From the NCBI GenBank assembly GCA_018806985.1, contig JADANN010000383.1, positions 434,001-498,000 on the forward strand: a DNA stretch of 64,000 nt, in the 5' to 3' direction. Shown here one piece after another: positions 23,531 through 34,695 of this stretch. The DNA comes from Angiostrongylus vasorum (taxonomy: Eukaryota > Nematoda > Chromadorea > Rhabditida > Metastrongylidae). Below the pieces are notes generated by a model. The model was not told where the DNA came from and searched no databases. It saw only the letters and a program-made list of their open reading frames with translations. Every line of letters starts with the position of its first letter. Position 1 is the stretch's first letter. Position numbers and translations under genes: made by a program.

Positions 23531-26320
23531 GTTCGGATTTGCCAGCTTATTGGTTTTTTTCTTCACTAGGGCAGAGACAAATATCACTCTCTCTCTCTCT
23601 CTCTCTCGTTGACTTAAAACTTTTCTTGAACACTGTAGCATTTTCATCACTCTAAAGTTCTTAACCACCACTACCATATCGATGACAATGTTATTGGAAA
23701 AACGAATGGTCCAAGACTGACGTCTAGCTAGACAACGCCACCATGACGGAGCTTCGTTCTCACCAGAAGCCCTGCAAGTGGTGTAGTGAGATGAAGGGCA
23801 CCAGCAGTTGTGAGCGTGAGTGACTCCTTCCTGAGCTGGCAGGAAGTGGCCGAGATTTCGTGTGATGTGTGGGTGAGACAACCGATGAACTGCCTACGTC
23901 TCTATTTCGAACATTTGTAATGATACTCTTGGGTGTGGGTGGTTTGTTGAACAGAAAAGTTGGTTTTGAAACCTCCCTTGTCCTTTCTCTTCTTAGCTGA
24001 AGAAATTTACTACTAGAATACAGTATCCGCTTAAGCTTCATAGGGACAATTTTATAGTTCTTCTTCGTTCCATCGCTACCAGTTCTGCACTTCTGTAACA
24101 GCGATAATCTCTAACAAGATTGATGACAATTCATAGGTGGCGATTTTATGAGACGTTTTGATCGAGCTTCAAGCCCTTGTTTTTCCCAAAAAGAACAACT
24201 TGGCGGCGGGGCTGTTCGAAATGTGATGGTAGGAGCTACTGATTTAGTAAAACATTTACTCGAACTTCTTCCTGTCAACCGAGTGTAGTAATACTTCGGC
24301 GCCTCTTCGACAGGCTTCTCATACTTGAATAGAAGCTTCTTTGGGGACTACCTTCCAGTACATATGCTTTTTTTCTTCCATTCATTTTTAAAAATTAACA
24401 TTTTCTAGAGATGTTGTTGAAGCGTACGCCATGCCTTCCATCCAAGAATTTAGTTGTTCTCAGCCATAATTTTGGCTCTCGTTGAAGTTTTTACTACGAA
24501 GTTGAGCAATCAAGACCTGTAGAACTTCAGTGACAATGTAGAAGCACAGCTTCATGAGGAAACATTGACGTCGTAATGATTGATGAATGATGAATGAAAA
24601 GACAATTTTCGATGAGAAGTAGTGAAGAAATCATCTCAACAAGAATGACGAATGTTCATATTCTGCCTGGTATGTGATGAAAAACCACGTTCTTGATATT
24701 GTTTTTCTATTTATGGGGAGTCCATGATTTACGCTAGATTGGGCTAAGAGACGCACTGAAAGTGGTACTCCTACAGAGCATTACAGAGGTAAAGAAAAAA
24801 TTTAAACACCAGAATATATTGAGAGTCTATTCGAAAAGCAGATCTACTACGTTATTCTGTAATCCGAGATTTGATATTCGAGACGATGACAAACACCGTG
24901 ATACGCGAAGTACTCGAGCCTGTCGACTCGCTATTGTTGATTCATTTTTCCAGAATTCTAAAGAACTACGCGAATGTTTTCCGTGCTTCTTTTTACCAGT
25001 AGTTTCTATCACTGTGAATCAGTAATGCCATGGGATGACAAGGATTTTCTTTGTCGATAATAAAAAAGAATAAGAAAACGAGTGTATGAGTGAGCCCCTC
25101 TGGATTGGATGTTCGGTTTCCACTATAGGCTGAACTACTTCACCTTTGAATCACATGGATTCGTCGGAGTACAGAGCAGTATGATCAGTTAGGTACAAAG
25201 CAAAAATTTTCTCGACAAACTGAGGTAGTGGGTTCTCCGGAAAATTCTGGCTTAACTAAAACAGATTTCGTCTTTCCTGGAGAAATCACATTCCGAGCGT
25301 GGAGTCAAAAAAACAGTAACCACTATATTTCTAGTGATATTGTCCCCTACAGTTTTTCAGATTAACGAGTGGTGAGAGAGGTTAGGAAGCATTTACGGAA
25401 AATACGAAAATTCGTACGAGGCATATATGCCTCACACAGCTGTGAATGCTTTAATGTTTAGCTCATTGATCATTACGCCTATCGCAACTGTCGCATGTCT
25501 AAGAAATAATTGATTAGCTCGTCATAATGTAGAATAATAAACAGAAACATCACTAGGATCACTTATAATCCCGTTAATTGTTGATTAACTCGAACTCCCA
25601 TCACCAAAGGGGCAACTCGTCCAAGGATCACGCCGATATTAAGTCCCCCGTTGGTTCGATGGTAATGAAGAACTCCATTCTCTCTATTTAGTTTGAGGCT
25701 TTTCATCTTCACAACTTTGTGCAAGAAGTTAGCTACGGCCCTGTAGTTTCTACACGATCAACTCCTCAGGTTAGGCGAAATTAAATGGCCAAAAATAAAT
25801 CTCCTTTTGTCGAGTACCTAGGAGCATTTTGCTCACAGTGAAGAGGTAAAACACTTCAGACGCAAAGTAGGATGAATAAAAATATTTTAAGGTATAAGTA
25901 AATATGTATTTAAGGGCATTGTCCATGTTAATAAATGAGTAGAGCACATTGAGTTCAACGCAACGAGGGCGCCGCTTCTTATCCATCAGCTAATCGCCGA
26001 AGAATTCTCGTTGACTTCAAAAGAGTCAACCTGTTCAGCAGCTTGAAACTGGCCAACAAGTAACAGAAAGATTCCTTTGTATGCGATGATGAAAAATGAA
26101 CGGTTCTGGATTGGACGAACGCGAAATTCATCATTGCACTGTTGTTGTCCGAGCAAATCGATTCGTTGTGATTGCAAGTTTATAAATAGAATGCTTCTGC
26201 AGCGAGCGAATGAAGAGATTTGAAAGCAAAAAAACTTAAAAAATCTCAAAAAATGAATTGTATCTAAGCTTAACGACTTCAGAGAACTTATTGATCTTTG
26301 TACTAACCCAAAAGAATCAG
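23531..26320. other. Non-coding stretch with a (CT)n run
   Basis: A short CT repeat lies at 23,587-23,607. No recognised gene or repeat family in the remainder. Confidence 0.4.
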
Positions 26321-26446
26321 GTAACAGCTAGAAAATCAGCAGCGTTAAAGGATCATGGAACAACCTCGCCACTGAAAACTGAAGATATGAGAAAAAAAGA
26401 ACTAACACCACCACCACTCGGAAGGAACGATGAACACTATACGTCC
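26321..26446 (+). CDS. Weak candidate exon
   Basis: Unrecognised. Preceded by aatcag (acceptor-like) and followed by gttatt (weak donor), this segment is 42 complete codons in phase 0. It includes ARKSAALKDHGTTSPLK and ELTPPPLGRNDEHY. It has the same Lys/Ser/Pro style as the candidates at 23.3 and 30.6 kb and the same phase, so the three could belong to one plus-strand gene. Confidence 0.2.
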
Positions 26447-27754
26447 GTTATTGTTTTATGTAAGAATAAAAAGAACAAGAGAACCGTTTTAGAAAAGAAA
26501 TTTGCAAGACTTTGTAAATTCTCGAAAACCTTCAACTTAAATTAAGAAAAAAAACAACTGTCCAATATAAGAAACCGAAGACGGGAGTTGTTTTGGTTTG
26601 AAATAGAATCCGATTCTATGGATAGAGTCGATGATGTCTGTGTGTGGATGGAATGGCGCCTAATGGACGACATCCATCCAAATAAGGAAATTCGCTGATG
26701 TGGTCGCTGATTCCAGTGAATGAGCTCGGCTCTCAAGCCATTCGTATCGTTCGGGTCATTAAGAATCATAAAGAAGAATCGACTCATCTCAACAGATTTC
26801 AGCTTGTATTGGCTAAAAGAGTCATAGTCTTCATTGAAATACTACCTATGCCGATAATGTAATACATCTCAAGCGAAGGAAATACGCAAAAATTGGTGCA
26901 CCAAGTCTAACCGGTACATTAAGAACCCTGCTTTGAATAAGACAAGACCTTAAGACAACGATGTGTCTTTCTCTCGAAATAAAGCTTACGTCTTAAGAGA
27001 TCCTATAGAGATAGCTCAGTATTAACGAAAAAAAGTTCTTCCTTTACTAGTGACTATGAATCGTACTGTAGCAGTCCACCCTCATTTATCCATTCATTCA
27101 ATCATTCGATCATTCATTCAGTAATTGTAACGCCTATATTCATTCATTCAAAATACTAATCACCTTTCACGCTTTAGTCTTTTTGGTTTGAAATGATGTT
27201 TCTCGACTTCCTCTTAGACTTCTCCCCTAGAGTTATATCTATGGCAATTTCTAATCCCATACTCTGACAACAGCGGGAATGAACTTCTTAAAAAGCCCTA
27301 CTAAAAGCTAAACCTATGATCAACCGAGATCAAGTAGAAGACGGAAGTGTATGAAAAATTTTGAAATAAAAAGTAGTTGTCCAATCCATGTATTTTTTAC
27401 TTATGGAAGCCAGCAGTAGAGGAACCAGCTATATCTAATTGCTACGTAGATCGGTCCGTTAATCTCATGACCAGCCAGCAATTTTAGAAATTACACACCG
27501 AACTGACATGTATACGCGCTGAGGTCCAGTTGGCCCTGAACGGAAAACACAGCTTTGGTTGACAAATTGACGCTGATATTATGGCAACTGTCTAATTTTT
27601 AATGATAGTTCTGCAAACGTAACATATTTACTTTTTAGAATCATATAGGAAACATAAAGTAGGAATCGTATATTTTTCTACAAAAGACCTATTATGTATT
27701 ACAGTAGTACTGTCAACATAGAACGAACGAATGAGAGGAATGCAGGGGGAAAGG
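26447..27754. other. Non-coding stretch with an ATTC-type repeat
   Basis: Degenerate cattcattcaatcatt units at about 27,087-27,150. Otherwise nothing recognised. Confidence 0.4.
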
Positions 27755-27915
27755 CCTCAATAGCGCAGTGGGTGATACGTGAGCACGCGGAAAGGATAAT
27801 CGCGATTCGATCTGACCAGGGGTCCAAGTCCTGCAAATATCTCAATTTCATTGTGGTTGTATTTCACATCATTCCTTGCCACGAAGAAGAAAAAAGGGCA
27901 GTGGATAAAGAATAA
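27755..27915 (+). repeat. SINE-B copy
   Basis: Head ctcaatagcgcagtgggtga (box A), box-B-like cgcgattcgatctg, tail 'gcaaatatctcaatttcatt' to 'gggcagtggataaagaa'. It is the plus half of a tail-to-tail pair with 27,940-28,112. Confidence 0.75.
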
Positions 27916-27939
27916 TACACTCTCAATATAATGTTAAGT

Positions 27940-28112
27940 TTTTACTTACTGCCTATTACAATTTATCACGACAGAGTATTATGTGTGATACAACCACAGT
28001 GATGCTGAAATATTTGCAAAACTCCGTACCGCACGTGTCTGCGGTGGGGAACGAACGCGTTATTACCTTTTCCAGAGGCTAACGCGTTCACCACCACGCC
28101 ATGCGGGTCATT
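27940..28112 (-). repeat. SINE-B copy
   Basis: Minus-strand copy with the head at the right (gacccgcatggcgtggtggt) and the tail at the left (ttacttactgcctattacaa). It faces 27,755-27,915 across about 25 bp. Confidence 0.8.
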
Positions 28113-28177
28113 CGTTTCTCCTGTCTCTCGGCTTGTTGAATTGTTAACATATTTAACATATATTTACGTGGAGTGTT

Positions 28178-28412
28178 TTACGGTCCTTCTTTACTGGTTG
28201 TGTCGGCCTCAGCATAATTTCCAGTGTTTCGGAGTTTCGCTGGCTTAGCCCCTGTGGTTCCCTGGAATCCCGAGGACAGCCTGGCCAAAGTCTGCCCCAG
28301 GTCCTCATCACGACACGCAGTCGCAGCCCATGTGCATCAGAGCGAATTTTACCACCATGGGACTAGCTTAATACCAGAACAATGGTGGATCCTGGTTTTG
28401 ATTTATTTCATT
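28178..28412 (+). repeat. Family C repeat, 3'-truncated
   Basis: Covers the first 235 bp of family C up to the 'tggtggatcctgg' block, then stops. Confidence 0.8.
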
Positions 28413-29319
28413 TGACATACATGGAATCAAAGAATTTTCAATCGTTTATACAAGTTTTATTTTCTACCTGGTTACTCACCGTCTTTCCACAGTGGTTCAA
28501 TGACTTAACATAACAGGTAGTTCATAAGAAAATTAATAAGCTCTATGATCTGCCGGAGAAAGCTATAACCAAGAGAATTCGTTATTCCCTCTTAGCTGAT
28601 GACACAGACAAGACTTTCAAATGAAACAGGGGACAAATTTTCCCAATAAGAGCTTTATTTCAAAAGAAATTACAAATTGTACCAAACTATTATTAAAAAA
28701 GTTAGAAATAAAAAAAATAACAAAAGTGGAGAGAAGTAGAAATGTTCGACAAATACAGTTCGTATCCAAGATGGGCTAACAGTAGACACAAGTTAGCAAG
28801 TACTTCTGACTTTATAGTAATTTTTAAGGGTAAAATGTAGCCTACGTTATTAAGTGGGATACCTCATTTTATGGACCTTATCTCGGTCTTTGAGATTTGA
28901 AACACTTAAAACGGCGACTGTACTTCATCCATAAACAGAAACTAGTTTCTTTTAGTAATTGACACGTGAGAGTCCCCTATTCACCTCGGCATTCATCAGA
29001 TTTCTCTCTCATTTTTTAGTTTCTTTTTTGTTGCTGCATCTCTTTTCCCTTTGATCTAGGCTTCAATGAATCCTAGGAATTCGGGATGTATAAAACCCCC
29101 AAAAGATACGTCACGAGGACAACGTCAACACTTAACTTGCAGAGTCAAGCAGAACAAATGGAAAAAAACCACATATAAAAAACAGAACATATAAAATTTA
29201 AAAAAAAAGTACACATAAAAAGTATTTTCGAAGTTCAGAAATCCGCGATGGACATCAGACAATTCGGTGTTTAAGAGCATATATAGAAGAAAGAACGAGA
29301 GACAGACAGAGAAAGACAG
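28413..29319. other. Non-coding stretch
   Basis: AT-rich, nothing recognised. Confidence 0.4.
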
Positions 29320-29432
29320 AGGGGGGGAGGGAGGGAGGCAGGGAGGGAGGCAGGGAGGGGAGGGAAGGAGGGAGGAGGGAGGGAGGGAGGGAGGGAGGGA
29401 GGGAGGGAGGGAGAGACAGAGAGACGGAAAAA
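29320..29432. repeat. GGGA-type microsatellite
   Basis: gggagggaggca and uninterrupted ggga units, ending in gaga. Long open frames across it on both strands are repeat-driven. Confidence 0.95.
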
Positions 29433-30206
29433 GTGTGAAAGAGGGGGAGAGATTTCTGAGCAACATTTTTAACGAAGGAACAAATGTTCGGACTTAATTT
29501 CAATAAATGGGGTATTTCACGACTACATTTCCCATGGAAACGGAGTTTTTTATTTTTCGAACCGCGTTTATGGTCAACACAGAGCTCATCAAACAAATGT
29601 TCAGTAGACAGGAGGTTTTGTAACTGCATTCGTGATCTAAAGAAAAACGTTTTCGAACCAGATTCCTGTTGGAAAGAGAGGTTTTCAAACCAACAAAGCA
29701 AACAAGTCAAAGAATTACTCAAGAGAAACAATGATAGCCTTTCAATGAAGGAAAAATTGACCAACAATGTGACTTCATCAATAGCTGATTGCATCGATGT
29801 TGTCACAAATTTGGTTGATGAACTCAAAAATCACTAAAGTACACCGAGCAGTCTCAGTGAAAGGAACAGCTGTCCGTAGTCACCGCTAAAAGTCATCCGT
29901 GTCAAAGTTTGACCTTCGTGAAACGCTTCTTTTTTCTTTTGAAAAGCATATGTCTTTTTTCTGGAAGGCATACAACGTTGATGATAAAACATTCAGTATG
30001 ATCTAGTCACTTTGAAAATCTAAGGAATATCTTATTACTTTTAAAGACGTTGTTGAATATTCAAGGTGGGTTTTTAGTTTCTTAGAGGGTTTATGAACTC
30101 TTGATCGTGTTATTCGAGTTTTAACAGCCGTTTTTATCATGGCTTACCCATGAATTTTGTGTGTATTATGGTAGCAATTATCGTCTTTCATTTATTTGAT
30201 TGATAA
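29433..30206. other. Non-coding stretch with one unassigned open frame
   Basis: The plus strand is open at 29,484-29,837 with a charged C-terminal part (SLSMKEKLTNNVTSSIADC). The minus strand is also open here. I cannot tell whether either is coding. Confidence 0.3.
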
Positions 30207-30486
30207 GGATAAAGGATAAAACTGTCGGCGGTGATCTATCCTTGAGGGATGCGCCATGCATTCGACTTTATCAAGCATCGTTTAGAGGTGACTGGATGCA
30301 TATCTGGCCTTTACAATGACTCGCGGTGGCCCACCGATGTTTCGAGCCAGTGTTGCTATTCTCCCAGACAAGTCTGGTATTAATTTGCAGACCCTGAGGG
30401 GATGGATGGGTTGGTGGGCCGTGGACGCGGGGATCGATTCCATGTGTGTGCTGCAGGGCACCTCCGACCACTGCGCCACTCGCCCC
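30207..30486 (-). repeat. SINE-A copy, full length
   Basis: The left end has ggataaaggataaaa tail units. The body has gcattcgactttatc. The head at the right reads gggcgagtggcgcagtggtc on the minus strand. Confidence 0.85.
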
Positions 30487-30617
30487 ACAATATGATTGAA
30501 TAGATCTGAATTTGACCCTAGGAATACCGAATAAGTCGGAAATTGAAGTCGATTTTCCACACGACGTGCAGGATTTGAACGATAGAAATCGATAATGGGT
30601 TGAATAAGTATTGTCAG
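30487..30617. other. Non-coding spacer
   Basis: Short AT-rich spacer ending in an acceptor-like 'tattgtcag'. Confidence 0.3.
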
Positions 30618-30788
30618 GAAAAATCACGCTGTACTAATTTTCCTTCTGTTTCACAAAAATCGAAATCGCCGAAGAACGTCGAGAAAGATGGGTGCGATAG
30701 TGGAGAGAAAGAATGCACTGTCGACGGGTTTGTAGACGGCAGTTCTGTCCGTCAATGCCGCTACCACTCCATTGACAAGACATTTTAG
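30618..30788 (+). CDS. Candidate terminal exon, Lys/Ser-rich
   Basis: Unrecognised. After 'tattgtcag' the frame is open for 56 codons to a TAG: EKSRCTNFPSVSQKSKSPK, then NVEKDGCDSGEKECTVDGF and a Cys/Arg-containing end. Codon composition is balanced and not repeat-like, which supports coding better than its neighbours at 23.3 and 26.3 kb. The phase-0 start is compatible with those two. No domain is seen, so the product is unknown. Confidence 0.3.
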   Translation, partial: EKSRCTNFPSVSQKSKSPKNVEKDGCDSGEKECTVDGFVDGSSVRQCRYHSIDKTF

Positions 30789-31154
30789 ACATTTTCAAAA
30801 TGGGTTATTCGATCTTGTTTTGCCAAAAAAAAATCAATTTTGACGAAAACAAACTTGTTTTGAAGAAAAAGATGCTAATTCGGTTGTCTACTGTGTATAG
30901 GCACTGTGAAATTATTTTAGTGGTCACAGGTGCTATTGATTGATGAGTTCATCAGGCCCTTCTTCGAAAAAGTCACATATGTTGTTGATCAGAATAAACA
31001 ATAACATAGTGCCACAGACAGGTGAAACATTTCAAGCATGGAAAAAGAGGTGCCACAGACAGGTGAAACATTTCAAGCATGGAAAAGAGGTGTAAACAAT
31101 GTTCACCGATGGAGCAGCCTACATTACACATTAACGAATTTTATTATTTGCTTG
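30789..31154. other. Non-coding stretch with a short tandem duplication
   Basis: Holds the two-copy repeat at 31,009-31,091. Otherwise nothing recognised. Confidence 0.4.
31009..31091. repeat. Two-copy tandem repeat, period about 40 bp
   Basis: gtgccacagacaggtgaaac... through ggaaaaagag occurs twice head-to-tail, differing by one A. Confidence 0.9.
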
Positions 31155-31496
31155 GATACTTGTACGGTCCGACTTCACTGGTTGTGCGAGCATGATTACC
31201 ATTCTCCGCAGACTTGCTGGTTTAGCCATCGTAGTTTCAGCTCCAGGTCGTCAACCCACAGGCAGTTGTTGCCCTTGTGGATCAGAGGGAGATTTGCCCT
31301 CATGCGACTAGTTTGATATTAAGGCGGCGGTGGATCTGGTACTGGTTTACTCTTATCTGGGTTTCCTGATGGAAAACTCCGGACTCCTCAGCTTGACAGA
31401 GCCTGCTGGGGGATGAATCCACCCGCTGTACATCGCAGCCCGACACTCAGGGAACACATCGCAGCCACGATGAGGCGGTAGACCGTTGGAAGGATT
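31155..31496 (+). repeat. Family C repeat
   Basis: Has the family C order from 'acttgtacggtccgacttca' to 'gatgaggcggtagaccgttg', with an internal deletion near 31,230. Confidence 0.8.
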
Positions 31497-31624
31497 TTAT
31501 TATTTACAATCGGTAATTGGTAAGGTGGTGTGATTGGAGTTCTGAAGAGATGTGACAGCAATGAATGTAGTCAACTTGTTTCTTTCCCCTAAGTGAAATT
31601 CTGCTTATTTGCCTATTTTGTTTT

Positions 31625-31945
31625 ATTTTTATATGACCCCTCGACCACATCTGCTATGCGGATCCCAGCACTTCTTGAACTCGTTTCATTTCTCTCTCAT
31701 TCGCCGTCCACAAAGGTCGTCGAACATTTCGTGTCTTGTTTCAGCTGTTGTTTGAGGGCTTCGTCTTCTTTATGAATGTCGTAGAATGCTGGTCAAGTCG
31801 ATCCTCCTTGCCTTCTGGAGACAGTCGACATAGGGTGTTCCCACGCAGATCGGAGTAGAGCGTTCGGGGAAGAGGTCGAACCACTACCTTTCTTTCGTGA
31901 TCCACTACATAACCTACCACTTCGCTACCTTCTACGCTACCTCAT
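31625..31945 (-). repeat. SINE-D copy
   Basis: The minus-strand head at the right has a tRNA-like box A (gtagcgaagtggtaggt) and box B (gtggttcgacctc). The body shares the 'gcattctacgacattcataa' block. Confidence 0.7.
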
Positions 31946-32959
31946 TTTGTGTGATTCAGTTTAGCGTACGCAACATAGTAATTTGCGATTGGGACACCAA
32001 CTGATTGAGAGAGATTGTAGCAGAAAGCATCGGAAAGGCTGAAAACTAAGGAGGTTATTGGTGTCAGATAAGATGTCAGACTAGGTGTTTAACTTAGGTT
32101 AAAAACCACTTATATAGTTATTCCATTGTTTTATTTATTCCATTGCCATAAAAATGTATCGTTGTTTATCTAAAAATAAAAAACATATATTAGAGTAAAG
32201 AAAATACATTAGAGTAAAGACAAGACGCCTTTGGAGCAGTGGTTTAATTTTCTTGTGCAATACAAATATCATCTTCGGTTGAGTCCCGTGCACTGAGCGA
32301 GCAAACCCTCCTATCCCTCCGAAATCAGTAGAATGGGAACAGATTTGTGTGGAACAGGAAAAAAACTGACTTTATAGACTGTCGGCCCCTACAACTCACT
32401 GCATAGACCAATTTTGGGTTCAGTAACTTCTATGACTTTGCGGATAGAATCAAATGCATGGCACATCCTTAAAGGATTGATCTGCCTCGAAAGCTTCACA
32501 ATAAGGCTAGTTTTACATAATAAACTAGAATTTTTGAAAGAAATAATACAATACACTAATGAGCAGTTTTTCAAATCTTTATGTGTGCTCATTAAGAAAA
32601 TATCGTTCTATGGCAAAAAGCAGATGACAGACGAACACAAAGCACAGGAATGATCATAGAAGGTTCAAGTATACTTGAGGAAGACCATTCAAGCATTGGG
32701 GTAAATTTATTTATCGTTGTTCCCGAATCAGTAAACGAAATCGTTAGACGTCGCCACTATTCTCAAAATTACCCCCCTTGAGGGTGATGTTAAATGGAAC
32801 AGCTTTCCACTCTTAAGAACCAACTGCTCAGAGCCGTTTAAAGAGTTTAGCAATATAGTGAAGGTAAAAGTTTATGAAAGAACGTATACCTATCCGTTTT
32901 TCATTTTCTGGACTAAAACCAGAAATAGAGGCTACAACTTGCATAGTAAAAAATCTGAA
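31946..32959. other. Mostly non-coding, with a diverged SINE-A
   Basis: A SINE-A-like copy on the plus strand spans about 32,225-32,480 (tttggagcagtggtttaatt head, gaatcaaatgcatggc body). A near-tandem attagagtaaaga pair lies at about 32,190-32,220. Confidence 0.4.
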
Positions 32960-33147
32960 CGACGTTGGTGGTTCTTCACGCATACGCAATGTTTTGGAAT
33001 CTCGTAGCATCGTGGAGGTGGTTGAATTCATATTTTCCCTATGCGGTGATCAGTGAAGCCACCTGATGCGTTATGTTAGTAAGTGTTTTTCTCCTTTCAA
33101 ACAAGTCTGATACTAAATTCCTGAGTCCAAATGGAAGAAGAGCTCGG
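32960..33147 (-). repeat. SINE-A copy, left part, interrupted by the BEL element
   Basis: Contains the minus-strand SINE-A body (gcatcgtggaggtggttgaa, aaacaagtctgatac). It stops at the BEL left LTR; the head side resumes at 40,533. Confidence 0.6.
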
Positions 33148-34555
33148 CATATAGAGAACTTCTCTCTGGGGAAAGTTCTCTATCTTTCTATACAATAACA
33201 TTTGATGTCCATATATGGCCGCCTCACAGTCGCACATCAAACACCGTAATGTAACTTTTATAATCTACTCGGTCTATTATGTTCAATGTTTCAGGCACAG
33301 TAGCGATTCAGGTTTGACTCCAGTAGCACACCAACGATGGCTTATCCGAAGGAGGAGGAGTAACAGTGGAACAGTTTACTAATTCCTTGCGAAACAACGA
33401 AGCCAATGACGTTGATATTTCAGGCAGTTAGGTACAGTCTACTGCAGTCCAGGATCGACGATCCAGGTTGTCCGCGGTTGCATACGCACGCGGCTCTCGT
33501 AGCCAATATAAGCCAGGTGCCTTCGACGGCGGAGACATACCATCACTCACCTCACCCCCGATCGGTAGCGCGGATAATCCGCTCCTCACAACATCATTCA
33601 TTGTCACTCTCAATCACCACAATTCATTCACAGTCATACTCACTCATTCTTATCCATTCACATTCATCCTTCAGTAATCAGAAGATTATTGTATCTAGTT
33701 TCTTAGTTTGTTTACGGTGCAATGTCAGTAGTGGCGGGTGTTTCCAAATGCGTTATGTTTGCAACGCCATCTGTGGCATGTACCATTCCTCCCGCAATGT
33801 ACGCCATGCGTACAAGGCCGCTGAGCGGCCAACTTATGCTGTGTATTCTGTTAAGCCGCTATAGGCTTATCAGTTTCCAGCCATTATCATATTGGCCCTT
33901 GACTCTTAGGCAATGGTGGCACCCATAGATGCTCAAACTTCACGTTGCTGACATAGCGTTATCGACGACCAGCCGCCTGACTATGTTCCGTAGATGACTC
34001 ATCACTTACTGTCCTCATTGATCCACTAAAATGCACCTCATCGTTATAATGTTGAAATCTTAGCTCAGCCGAAAATACGGCCCGTCTGTAACCCTCTCCA
34101 CCTCAGCATACTGTCTCCCTCTCCGTCTCAGCGTACAGTCTCCTTTCTCGGCCCCCCAGCATACTGTCTCCCTCAGCCGCCGCGCTGGTCGCGGATAGAC
34201 GCGACGCGGCGTCGCTCACGGCTAAACAACGGTTACTTCTTGGTAATTGTTCATTATTACTATTAATGTAATTGTGTTAATTACTTATTAATGGTATTAT
34301 AATATTCGAATGCCATTATCTCGTTGTTAGCCTCACTTCACTACTAGCCTTCGCACCTCATAGCTTTAACTGACGTCATTCCTCTACCATTACTTCTCCA
34401 TCGTTACTATTATGTTATTAATGTTATATTTGTGTATTAAAGGTTTAATTACCCAAGTTTGAGGCTGGTAGATCAACACATCAGCTAAAAGACCCGCGTG
34501 GCTAATATTCTACACAAACCGAACCGCTAGTAACCGACGCTAACTAACCGTTACA
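33148..34555 (+). repeat. BEL 5' LTR
   Basis: Pairs with 39,123-40,532. It begins catatagagaactt where the 3' LTR has tgtatagagaactt, so its expected TG start is changed or truncated. It ends gttaca. It includes the hairpin at 33,151-33,183, TCA/ATTC-rich DNA near 33,590-33,670 and an imperfect 'cagcatactgtctccctc' tandem near 34,090-34,175. Open frames inside it repeat in the 3' LTR and are not separate genes. Confidence 0.9.
33151..33183. promoter_or_regulatory. LTR-tip hairpin
   Basis: atagagaactt and aagttctctat form perfect 11-bp inverted arms around an 11-base loop at the LTR tip. The 3' LTR keeps it at 39,126-39,157. Its role is unknown; transcript start/termination or integrase recognition are guesses. 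Confidence 0.6.
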
Positions 34556-34573
34556 TGGTGCATTGGTCGCTTG
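34556..34573 (+). promoter_or_regulatory. Primer-binding site
   Basis: TGGTGCATTGGTCGC immediately follows the LTR's terminal CA. The leading TGG complements a tRNA CCA end. The tRNA species was not identified. Confidence 0.6.
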
Positions 34574-34695
34574 AAAGGACCTAATAGCAGCAAGTGTCGC
34601 AGTTCAACTTCACAGCTACCACTTCAACTTGGTACCGCTTTCGTGAGTTCACAAATTTTAGTTCCACGAAAACCTATTTTCCGCTTTAATTTGCC

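Noticed and set aside
29255..29827. Long open frames on both strands over the GGGA repeat
   Set aside because: Pro/Ser/Leu or Gly/Arg/Glu runs come directly from the microsatellite; the flanking parts show no domain.
33406..33928. Open frames inside the 5' LTR, and the matching ones at 39,442-39,901
   Set aside because: They are repeated in both LTRs with frame differences caused by homopolymer length. They are long-terminal-repeat sequence, not genes.
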